Assembly: GCF_003254585.1 (NCBI RefSeq) | Contig: NZ_QJGZ01000036.1 | Span: 186,001 to 250,000 of the forward strand | Length of the DNA stretch: 64,000 nucleotides | Direction: 5' to 3' | Source: Flavobacterium sharifuzzamanii | GTDB taxonomy: Bacteria; Bacteroidota; Bacteroidia; Flavobacteriales; Flavobacteriaceae | Shown here: one piece after another, positions 8,947 through 15,725 of the stretch | How the letters are laid out: each line of letters starts with the position of its first letter | How positions within the stretch are numbered: position 1 is the stretch's first letter | Notes under the pieces: model-generated | Databases searched by the model: none | Seen by the model: the letters and a program-made list of their open reading frames with translations, nothing else | Told to the model about the DNA's origin: nothing | Made by a program: the position numbers and the translations under genes

Positions 8947-9522
8947 TTATTTCAATCTCTTTAATTCATCATCGGTAAAGTTCTTGATTTCTTTTTCTTT
9001 AGCAAACTTTTCAGCATTATAATTTCCCGATTTATTCTTCGGAATCGATAAGCTATTCCATTCGCTGTTTTTCAACTGTTTAGCATAAAAAACAATTTGC
9101 CCAATATGGTAAGGATAATGTGCCAACTGACGATTAATGGCTTCAATAACCGTATGGCCTTCATTTCTGATGTAAATAATATCAGAAAGCTGATCTGCTT
9201 TTAAGTTTTCTAAAGCATTTTCGAGACAATTCCAACCTTTATTCCAGATATCTAAAACCTCTTCTTTAGATTGTAAATCGTTTTCAAATTCGGCATCACG
9301 GTTTCGCCATTCTTTTTCTCCGTCAGAAGTTAGAAAATCAGTCCAGCGCGAAAGCATATTACCCGAAATATGTTTTATGATTGTTGCAATACTGTTGGTG
9401 TCGTCATTAAAAGAAACAAAAAGTTGTTCAGGTTCGATCTGATCGATTGCCTTTTCGCCAAGCATTTTATAATATAAAAATTGCTTTTTGACACTTTCTA
9501 GGTAAGATTCATCAGCTTTCAT
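8947..9522 (-). CDS. DinB superfamily protein (DUF1572-like)
   Basis: A 191-residue four-helix-bundle protein. IIKHISGNMLSRW near 45-60 supplies the first metal-ligand His, and AHYPYHIGQIVFYAK near 135-148 supplies the paired HxxxH, the usual DinB/YfiT metal triad. DUF1572 members are thiol- or metal-dependent transferases of unknown substrate. It is 11 bp downstream of the HxlR regulator gene on the same strand, so a regulator plus detoxification-type enzyme operon is plausible. Confidence 0.85.
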   Translation of the reverse strand: MKADESYLESVKKQFLYYKMLGEKAIDQIEPEQLFVSFNDDTNSIATIIKHISGNMLSRWTDFLTSDGEKEWRNRDAEFENDLQSKEEVLDIWNKGWNCLENALENLKADQLSDIIYIRNEGHTVIEAINRQLAHYPYHIGQIVFYAKQLKNSEWNSLSIPKNKSGNYNAEKFAKEKEIKNFTDDELKRLK

Positions 9523-9533
9523 GATTTGCTATT

Positions 9534-9884
9534 TTAAGATTGAAGTTCGATTTTGTTTTCCTGAATCAATATTTTTCCCCAGTCATTTAGTTTCCAAAGA
9601 ATCTCTACTAATTGTTTTCCAGTTTCGGTCAAAGTGTATTCAACCCGCGGAGGAAGTTCGTTAAATGAATGTTTTATCAATATACCATCTTCAACCATTT
9701 CATTTAACTGCTGATTTAAAACACGTCGGTCCACTTTTGCAATGCCACGTAAAAATTCACTAGGTCTTTTTTTGCCATCATTTATCTGCCAGACAATCGG
9801 AATTTTCCATTTTCCGCTAATGGAATTTACAGCAATTTCTAATGGACAAATTTTATTTTCGGCGTTTCGTTCCTTTGTTTGCAT
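9534..9884 (-). CDS. HxlR-family transcriptional regulator
   Basis: A 116-residue winged-helix protein. The family hallmarks are the near-N-terminal CPLE with a redox-capable Cys, ISGKWKIPIVWQI, then RPSEFLRGIAKVDRRVLNQQL as the recognition region and PPRVEYTLTETGKQL as the wing. HxlR proteins commonly sense reactive aldehydes or quinones through that Cys. An inverted repeat 15-29 bp upstream of the start is a good autoregulatory operator candidate. The DinB-like gene follows in the same operon. Confidence 0.92.
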   Translation of the reverse strand: MQTKERNAENKICPLEIAVNSISGKWKIPIVWQINDGKKRPSEFLRGIAKVDRRVLNQQLNEMVEDGILIKHSFNELPPRVEYTLTETGKQLVEILWKLNDWGKILIQENKIELQS

Positions 9885-9898
9885 AAAATTGACTTTTA

Positions 9899-9913
9899 TA
9901 TCCCTATGGGATA
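9899..9913. promoter_or_regulatory. Candidate HxlR operator
   Basis: TATCCC-TAT-GGGATA is a 6-bp perfect inverted repeat with a 3-bp centre. It lies in the divergent region between the HxlR gene and the alkylation-repair gene, so one site could control both directions. Confidence 0.5.
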
Positions 9914-10014
9914 AAAATATGCGGTATTGCCAGTGTTATCAGGCTTTCCGATCTTTACAAAAATAATCAAAATTTTAAGCATAATAAAAGATCAATTGTA
10001 TCAAAGTAAAAACT

Positions 10015-10818
10015 ATGGAAGATATAAAACGTAAAGGAGCTAGATCGGCAAAAGATATTCCTGCTTCTGTTTTAGAACAGCTCAATAAAGGAGAAATTGA
10101 AACTGCGAATCTTGTAGAATGGCTTGCAGTGAATCAAACGGCGCTTTTAGGGAATCTATTGAAAGAAAGTAATAGAATTCAATATTTGGAACCTATTTTG
10201 ACAGATATCAGAAATTTGAAAAAACAAACAGTCAACACCATAAATGAAACAATTGGAACAGGAATATTGACAGAATCAATTCTTAATAATGATTCTGATA
10301 TACTTTCAATAATGGCGAGACACAAATCGGATGTAGTGAGATGCTGGTTTGCTTATACAATTGGAAAAAAACAAGAGCTTAAAATTAAAGCAATTTTAAA
10401 GGAAATACAGTTTCTGTCAGCCGATAAGCATTTTGGTGTCAGAGAAATTTCATGGTTAGCAATTCGATCTAATATTATAAACAATTTAGAAGAAAGTCTT
10501 GAAATTTTATTAGAATGGACTTTTAGTGAAGATGAGAATATAAGACGTTTTGCAACCGAAGCGACCAGACCAAGAGGGGTTTGGTGCGAGCATATCCAAA
10601 AACTAAAACAAGAACCAGAATTGGCTTTAAAAATTCTAGATTCTTTAAAAAGTGATCCTTCAAAATATGTGCAAGACAGTGTTGGAAATTGGCTAAATGA
10701 TGCCAGTAAAACAAGACCAGATTTTGTAAAAGATTTATGTAAAAAATGGGAGAAACAAAGTCCAACAAAAGAAACACTTTTTATCATTAAAAAAGCGCTC
10801 AGAACAATAAAAAAATAA
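10015..10818 (+). CDS. DNA alkylation repair protein (AlkC/AlkD-like HEAT repeats)
   Basis: A 267-residue all-helical protein built of HEAT-like repeats. The diagnostic stretch is RRFATEATRPRGVWCEHI followed by LDSLKSDPSKYVQDSVGNWLNDASKTRPD (about 180-240), typical of AlkC-type glycosylases that remove 3-methyladenine or N7-alkylpurines without base flipping. Divergent from the HxlR gene across a 130-bp gap holding the palindrome. Family is secure; the exact subclass (AlkC versus AlkD) is not. Confidence 0.82.
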   Translation: MEDIKRKGARSAKDIPASVLEQLNKGEIETANLVEWLAVNQTALLGNLLKESNRIQYLEPILTDIRNLKKQTVNTINETIGTGILTESILNNDSDILSIMARHKSDVVRCWFAYTIGKKQELKIKAILKEIQFLSADKHFGVREISWLAIRSNIINNLEESLEILLEWTFSEDENIRRFATEATRPRGVWCEHIQKLKQEPELALKILDSLKSDPSKYVQDSVGNWLNDASKTRPDFVKDLCKKWEKQSPTKETLFIIKKALRTIKK

Positions 10819-10823
10819 TTTAT

Positions 10824-11396
10824 TTATATAATTTTAATATCATATTTATCCAATAATCCAATAATTCCATCAGTAGAAAATTGCGCTTTTTTCATCGGAT
10901 TAAATTCAGGATCGATTTTATAATTGTAAGCTGTTTTAAAGTTAACTCCCGCTAATTGCGTTTCGTTAAAAATAGCGCCATCAAGATTGCAATTGTCAAA
11001 AACAGAATTTGTTAAATTAGTTCCGATAAAAGTCACTTCGCGCACAGAAGAATTGATAAACTTGGTTTTAGGCATTTTTTTATTCGAAAAAAGGGCATAA
11101 TCTAAAACGCAATCTTCAAAATAAACCTGAAATAAGAAATCGTCACATTCATTAAAAGCAATTCCGAGAAGTTTACAGTTTTTAAAAGTGACATTTTTTA
11201 AACTTGTTCCTGCCAAACTCGTCATAGAGAGATTACAATCAATAAATTCGCAATCAAGAAAAGTATTGGAATTGAAATTGCTATTGGAAAAATCACAGTT
11301 TTTAAATACACAATCTTCGAACTCCCGATTGTTTATTTTCTTATCGATGTAAACAACTTTCTCAAATGTTTTCTGAATGTGAATTAGACTTTCCAT
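10824..11396 (-). CDS. Pentapeptide-repeat protein
   Basis: A 190-residue protein made of A/C/N-x-L/F-x-x repeats (CVFKNCDFSNSNFNSNTF; later NSVFDNCNLDGAIFNETQL), which fold into a right-handed beta-helix. The C-terminal cap (about 155-190, with NYKIDPEFNPMKKAQFS and LDKYDIKII) matches the DNA-mimic Qnr/MfpA-like layout in general shape. The start overlaps the last 13 bp of the upstream toxin gene, so it appears translationally coupled. Function (gyrase protection or other) is inference. Confidence 0.88.
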   Translation of the reverse strand: MESLIHIQKTFEKVVYIDKKINNREFEDCVFKNCDFSNSNFNSNTFLDCEFIDCNLSMTSLAGTSLKNVTFKNCKLLGIAFNECDDFLFQVYFEDCVLDYALFSNKKMPKTKFINSSVREVTFIGTNLTNSVFDNCNLDGAIFNETQLAGVNFKTAYNYKIDPEFNPMKKAQFSTDGIIGLLDKYDIKII

Positions 11397-11698
11397 GAAT
11401 GTTTTTTTGGTTTTTGTGCATTGTGACGCACTCGAAGTATAGAGATGCTCTCTTTCGTTATTTGATAAGAGACAGCGTAATCGTAAACAGAATAAACTCT
11501 AAAACAGCCATCATTGTTGGTTTTTTGTTTATCAAGTTTATAAATTTCAGGTTGTGTTTTAAGTATTTCAGTGCTTTCAAAAATAGTATTAACTACTTTA
11601 TCAGCAATCGTAAGTGATTTACTTTCAAAAAAAATGTAAAAATGAATATCTTCTAATTGGCCCAAAGCACTGTTTGTCCAAATTATTTTCTTCCCCAT
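11384..11698 (-). CDS. RelE/ParE-type toxin
   Basis: A 104-residue protein with the RelE/ParE fold: IIWTNSALGQLEDIHFYI at the N-terminus, the mid-protein CFRVYSVYDYAVSYQI strands, and the terminal ISILRVRHNAQKP. The R-H-x-x-Q-x-P end is typical of ParE. It overlaps the antitoxin gene by 16 bp upstream and the pentapeptide gene by 13 bp downstream. ParE toxins usually poison DNA gyrase. Confidence 0.88.
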   Translation of the reverse strand: MGKKIIWTNSALGQLEDIHFYIFFESKSLTIADKVVNTIFESTEILKTQPEIYKLDKQKTNNDGCFRVYSVYDYAVSYQITKESISILRVRHNAQKPKKHSWKV

Positions 11699-11913
11699 TT
11701 TTTTGCAATTTCTTTAGCTTCATCTTCAGTATAAAAATTGCCTTTTTTAATATCGTCTAAGGCATTTTCAATATCTAAATTATAAGCTGCATCCGAATCA
11801 ATTGCGGTATTATTTATTGATTGTAAAAGGTGTTTTAATTTTTCTACAAAAGAGGGGTCTTTTACTTTATCAATTTCTTGATGAATCCAGTTTATTTCTG
11901 CTTGTATATCCAT
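11683..11913 (-). CDS. Antitoxin of the RelE/ParE pair
   Basis: A 76-residue acidic, helical protein (INWIHQEIDKVKDPSFVEKL; C-terminal FYTEDEAKEIAKKWGRK). No DNA-binding fold is obvious, as with many flavobacterial ParD-like antitoxins of this size. Its position immediately upstream of, and overlapping, a ParE-type toxin identifies it. The C-terminal helix is the likely toxin-binding segment. Confidence 0.82.
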   Translation of the reverse strand: MDIQAEINWIHQEIDKVKDPSFVEKLKHLLQSINNTAIDSDAAYNLDIENALDDIKKGNFYTEDEAKEIAKKWGRK

Positions 11914-11940
11914 AACAAAGAATTTTAGTAAAGATACAAA

Positions 11941-12162
11941 TTAGTCATTAAATATACCTTTCATAATGATTTTCAATCCTAAAAAGATTAAAAGCATAGA
12001 AGAGAGACAAGCCACAATTCCGATTCCTAAAACAAGATAGTGCCAGTTGTTGTCTTGATTTTGAAAAGCATTATAAATCAATGTTGGCCCGAGAAACATT
12101 AAGGGTAAAGCGCCTGATAAATATTTCACTCCTTTTTTTAGTAATTCTTTGTTTGTTGCCAT
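11941..12162 (-). CDS. Small two-helix membrane protein (DUF6095-like)
   Basis: A 73-residue protein with a short charged N-terminus (ATNKELLKKGVKYL), two membrane segments (about 15-31 and 42-68), and a short charged tail. It matches the shape of the flavobacterial DUF6095 family, which has no known function. It lies 75 bp downstream of nothing obvious on its own strand except murQ in the other spacing, so its operon status is unclear. Confidence 0.72.
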   Translation of the reverse strand: MATNKELLKKGVKYLSGALPLMFLGPTLIYNAFQNQDNNWHYLVLGIGIVACLSSMLLIFLGLKIIMKGIFND

Positions 12163-12237
12163 TTTGTTTTTTGTTTAAAGTTTTCTTTGTTTAAAGTTGC
12201 AGTTTGAAACAACATTTCACGTTTTACAGAAAACTTT

Positions 12238-13053
12238 TTACTTATTATTATAATTATCAACAGCATTTCTCACGCTGCCGTATTTTTTCAATAATTCAGA
12301 AGCTTCTTCATAAGAAACTGAAATCTCGTCCATAATCATTTTTACACCGCGATCAACGAGCTTGACATTGCTTAACTGCATATCAACCATTTTGTTTCCT
12401 CTCACTTTTCCAAGCTGAATCATTGCGGCGGTCGAAATCATGTTTAAAACCAATTTCTGTGCAGTTCCCGCTTTCATTCTTGAACTTCCCGTAACAAATT
12501 CAGGTCCAACTACAACTTCGATAGGGAATTGCGCTGTCAATGCTAACGGACTTCCTGCATTACAAGTAATGCATCCTGTAACAATGTTATTTGCATTGCA
12601 AGCTTCTAAACCACTAATAACATACGGAGTTGTACCAGAAGCTGCAATTCCGATTACGACATCATTTGAATGGATATTATGATTTTGAAGATCGATCCAA
12701 GCGTTGGTTGTACTGTCTTCGGCATTTTCAACTGCACGTCTTATCGCTGTATCGCCACCAGCAATAATACCATTTACCAAATCAAAAGGAACACCAAATG
12801 TAGGCGGGCATTCTGAAGCATCAACAACACCAAGACGGCCAGAAGTTCCTGCTCCAATATAAAACAATCTACCACCCAGCTTTAATTTGTCAACTATCTG
12901 AGGAATCAAAGCTTCGATTTGTGGCAAAGCTTTTTCTACTGCATAAGGAACAGTTTTGTCTTCTTGGTTAATATTAGATAACAATTCATGAACAGACATT
13001 TTCTCTAAATGTTCATATTTTGATGCTTGTTCAGTAGTTTTCGTAAATGTCAT
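12238..13053 (-). CDS. murQ: N-acetylmuramic acid 6-phosphate etherase
   Basis: A 271-residue SIS-domain enzyme that splits the lactyl ether of MurNAc-6-phosphate to give GlcNAc-6-phosphate and D-lactate in peptidoglycan recycling. The signatures are YIGAGTSGRLGVVDASECPPTFG (catalytic Glu), GDTAIRRAVENAEDS, and SSRMKAGTAQKLVLNM. A longer frame to 13077 would begin at TTG inside the promoter, so the ATG at 13053 is chosen: it lies 22 bp after an exact -7 element. No MurP-type transporter is nearby. Confidence 0.95.
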   Translation of the reverse strand: MTFTKTTEQASKYEHLEKMSVHELLSNINQEDKTVPYAVEKALPQIEALIPQIVDKLKLGGRLFYIGAGTSGRLGVVDASECPPTFGVPFDLVNGIIAGGDTAIRRAVENAEDSTTNAWIDLQNHNIHSNDVVIGIAASGTTPYVISGLEACNANNIVTGCITCNAGSPLALTAQFPIEVVVGPEFVTGSSRMKAGTAQKLVLNMISTAAMIQLGKVRGNKMVDMQLSNVKLVDRGVKMIMDEISVSYEEASELLKKYGSVRNAVDNYNNK

Positions 13054-13074
13054 TTTATCGTTATTTAGACTCGT

Positions 13075-13082
13075 CAAAATTA
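13075..13082 (-). promoter_or_regulatory. -7 element of murQ
   Basis: The minus strand reads TAATTTTG, an exact TAnnTTTG. It decides the murQ start, because the upstream in-frame TTG lies within it. Confidence 0.7.
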
Positions 13083-13166
13083 ATATATTTTATATCAATC
13101 TTGCAAAGTCTCAGAGATTTAAAATCATTTTTTTTCTTCTATTTTTTCTGCATAAAGACGGTTAAA

Positions 13167-13203
13167 ATGTGACTTTGTTACATAAACTAAAATATTATAT
13201 TTG
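13167..13203 (+). promoter_or_regulatory. Promoter and overlapping palindrome of the first AraC-type gene
   Basis: TTTG at 13174-13177 and TATATTTG at 13196-13203 are spaced 18 bp, a textbook Bacteroidota promoter. A 17-bp near-palindrome, ATGTGAC-TTT-GTTACAT (13167-13183), covers the -33 element and could be a repressor or autoregulator site. Confidence 0.68.
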
Positions 13204-13221
13204 TTTAATATAAAAAGATAA

Positions 13222-14367
13222 ATGGATAAATTAGGATTTTTAGATAGCGTTGCCCGTATTGCTGTTTTTGTTTCGTTACTGCTTGCACTTTTTTTGCTTA
13301 CCGTAAAGACAGAGAATAAATTAGCAAATCGATTATTTGCCTCTTTTATAACTTTTTCAGCAATTGATTTCAGTGGCCTTCTTGATTTTTCATTTCCGAC
13401 AGAATATATTTATTTAACGATTTTGAGAAGTACATTTTGTTTGCTGGAAATGCCTCTGATTTATTTGTACGTTTTAGCAGTCTGTTATTCTGATTTTCGA
13501 TTAAAATGGAAACACTTAATATATACAACTCCATTTGTAGTAATGAATTTAGTTTTAATGCCTCGATTTTATTTAGAATCAGGTATTGCAAGAGAACATT
13601 TTTTGGCCAATTTCAGTAACATGCCTGAAGTGTATTTTTTTCAGATTTTAATCGAATGCCAATATTGGTTTTATATTGTCAGCATATTTTTGATTTTAAG
13701 AAAATACAAGAAAATCTACCTCGAAAATTATACAAATCCGAGTACCTCTACCTACAAATGGCTTTTTCAGATGAACTGTGTTTTTGCGGTAATGCATAGT
13801 ATTACAGCTTCAAAAAATTTGTTACGTTATACTGCTTCCAGAGATACTTTTCTTTGGGGAAATGTTCTTATGGTGATTATGGCCTTAAGCGTAATATGCT
13901 GGTTTGTGATGAAAGCATTAAATCATCCGGAACTTTTTAGAGGAATTAATTCAAGATTGACGTTAACTAAAGACTTACTTCCTAAAGAAAATAATGAAAC
14001 CATCGAAATTGCAAATAATCAGGATGAAGCTGTTTCTGCTCAGATTTCAGAATTAAAAAATTATATGATTGAGAAGGAGCCATATCTTGATCCGTCGCTT
14101 ACGATTCAGGAACTGGCCAATCAAATTGAAATTTCAGTTCGGGATTTGTCTGTTTTGATTAATCATCATATGGATCAGCATTTTTTTGATTTCGTAAATG
14201 AATATCGTATCCAGAAAGCGATGAACATCTTGAAAGATAAATCGAAAAATCAGCTTACAGTTTTGGAAATTTTGTACGAAGTTGGTTTTAACTCCAAATC
14301 TTCTTTTAATACTTCTTTTAAAAAATATACAAATTTGACGCCTACAGCATATCGAAATGCTTCGTAA
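13222..14367 (+). CDS. Membrane-anchored AraC-type transcriptional regulator (copy 1)
   Basis: A 381-residue protein. The first ~235 residues form about seven membrane helices, starting VARIAVFVSLLLALFLLTVK and including a VICWFVMKAL end helix. A linker follows, then an AraC HTH pair at about 275-380 (LTIQELANQIEISVRDLSVLI; VLEILYEVGFNSKSSFNTSFKKYTNLTPTAYR). No catalytic sensor domain is present, so the membrane part is the likely input. Its neighbour 54 bp downstream is a paralogue with a near-identical C-terminus. The TonB-dependent receptor-like gene further on is a plausible target. Confidence 0.88.
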   Translation: MDKLGFLDSVARIAVFVSLLLALFLLTVKTENKLANRLFASFITFSAIDFSGLLDFSFPTEYIYLTILRSTFCLLEMPLIYLYVLAVCYSDFRLKWKHLIYTTPFVVMNLVLMPRFYLESGIAREHFLANFSNMPEVYFFQILIECQYWFYIVSIFLILRKYKKIYLENYTNPSTSTYKWLFQMNCVFAVMHSITASKNLLRYTASRDTFLWGNVLMVIMALSVICWFVMKALNHPELFRGINSRLTLTKDLLPKENNETIEIANNQDEAVSAQISELKNYMIEKEPYLDPSLTIQELANQIEISVRDLSVLINHHMDQHFFDFVNEYRIQKAMNILKDKSKNQLTVLEILYEVGFNSKSSFNTSFKKYTNLTPTAYRNAS

Positions 14368-14384
14368 TAAATGAATTGATAAAG

Positions 14385-14402
14385 AACTAAAATATTATAT
14401 TT
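14385..14402 (+). promoter_or_regulatory. Duplicated promoter-like block before the second AraC-type gene
   Basis: The 18-bp block AACTAAAATATTATATTT is identical to 13185-13202 upstream of copy 1. Here the -7 reads TATATTTC rather than TATATTTG, so this promoter is probably weaker. Confidence 0.6.
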
Positions 14403-14421
14403 CTTAAATAATCAAAAAACA

Positions 14422-15570
14422 ATGAATATACATGGCCTTATAAGTGTTTTGAGCGGAATGTCGGTTTTTGTTTCATTATTGCTGGCTTTTTTTCTATTCA
14501 CGGTAAAAATCGAAAATAAATTAGCAAATCGCTTATTTGCTTTCTACTTGATATTTTTTGCAATTGATAATGTCGGAATTTTTATTAATGATGATTTCAT
14601 CAAAAATCATTTTAATTTTGAATTTTTCAGATGGAGTACGTGCGCTTTGATTATTCCTATTTTTTATCTGTATATTCTATCCGTTTGTTTTAATGGTTTT
14701 CGGTTGAAGCCTAAACATTTGCTCCATGCTCTTCCATTTCTAATTACAAATGCAGTTTTTCTATTCAGATTGTACTTTTTAACTGATGCAGAGAAAATGC
14801 AATTTTATGACCATCGCAATCAAAGGCCTGAATTATACGGTTTCCAATTGATGTTAGTTGTGCAAATTGTGTTTTATAGCATTGCCATATTTTTGGTTTT
14901 AAAAAAGTATAAAGAACTTTATCAGGAAAATTATGCGAATCCTAAAACTTCTATTTTTAAATGGTTATTTCAAATAACAACTGCGCTCTTTGTATTGTAT
15001 TATTTATCAATAGCTAAGAACACTTTAAGGTATATTGATCTTGAAATATTATGGATTTGGGCAAATGTAATAATGCAGGTTTTCGTTTTAACAATAACCT
15101 GTTGGTTTGTTTTAAAAGCACTGAATCATCCTGAGCTTTTTAGAGGTATCGATTCAAAATTGCAATTAGCAAGAGATATTGTTCATGATAATCATGAAAG
15201 TAATGACGAAGTAAAAGACAATCAAAACGAAGAAATTACGACTAAAATAGCTGTTTTGAAACAATATATGACAGAGAAAGAACCTTTTCTTGATCCGTCG
15301 CTTACCATTCTGGAACTTTCTAACCAGATCAATATTCCGGTTAGAGATTTATCAATTTTGATTAACCATCATATCGATCAGCATTTTTTTGATTTTGTGA
15401 ATGAATATCGCATTCAAAAAGCCATGAGTATTTTAAAAAATCCTTTAAAAAATGATTTGACCGTTTTAGAAATTTTATATGAAGTAGGTTTTAATTCAAA
15501 ATCATCATTTAATACATATTTTAAAAAGTACACTAATTTGACACCGACAGCGTACCGAAACGCTTCATAA
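14422..15570 (+). CDS. Membrane-anchored AraC-type transcriptional regulator (copy 2)
   Basis: A 382-residue paralogue of the gene before it, with the same layout: about seven N-terminal membrane helices (VFVSLLLAFFLFTVKIENKLANRLFAF onward), a linker, and a C-terminal AraC HTH region (LTILELSNQINIPVRDLSILINHHIDQHFFD, VLEILYEVGFNSKSSFNTYF). The DNA-binding halves are nearly identical while the membrane halves have diverged, which suggests two inputs acting on the same or similar sites. It ends in a clear terminator. Confidence 0.88.
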   Translation: MNIHGLISVLSGMSVFVSLLLAFFLFTVKIENKLANRLFAFYLIFFAIDNVGIFINDDFIKNHFNFEFFRWSTCALIIPIFYLYILSVCFNGFRLKPKHLLHALPFLITNAVFLFRLYFLTDAEKMQFYDHRNQRPELYGFQLMLVVQIVFYSIAIFLVLKKYKELYQENYANPKTSIFKWLFQITTALFVLYYLSIAKNTLRYIDLEILWIWANVIMQVFVLTITCWFVLKALNHPELFRGIDSKLQLARDIVHDNHESNDEVKDNQNEEITTKIAVLKQYMTEKEPFLDPSLTILELSNQINIPVRDLSILINHHIDQHFFDFVNEYRIQKAMSILKNPLKNDLTVLEILYEVGFNSKSSFNTYFKKYTNLTPTAYRNAS

Positions 15571-15607
15571 TAAAGGCCTTGTAAAAAGTCGTACTTAGGA
15601 CCTAATA

Positions 15608-15651
15608 AAGTCGAACCAATTTCTTTAAGAGAAAATGGTTCGACTTTTTTT
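15608..15651 (+). terminator. Terminator after the AraC-type pair
   Basis: An 11-bp stem, AAGTCGAACCA / TGGTTCGACTT, around a 17-nt loop ends in seven T residues. Confidence 0.85.
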
Positions 15652-15725
15652 GTCGGTCGCATACTCAAAATTTCTAAGGCAACTTTGCTTCAAATTAATC
15701 GAAACAAGTTTTAAAATTAGAAATC

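Noticed and set aside
10353..10787. 144-residue open frame antisense to the alkylation-repair gene
   Set aside because: Lies wholly inside a well-supported gene on the other strand, has no promoter or ribosome-binding site, and its Ser/Leu-rich composition is that of a reverse-strand shadow.
13053..13077. Longer murQ start at 13077
   Set aside because: Begins with TTG and overlaps the exact -7 element; the added residues do not belong to the family.
15414..15668. 84-residue minus-strand frame over the AraC copy 2 end and terminator
   Set aside because: Antisense shadow spanning a terminator hairpin.
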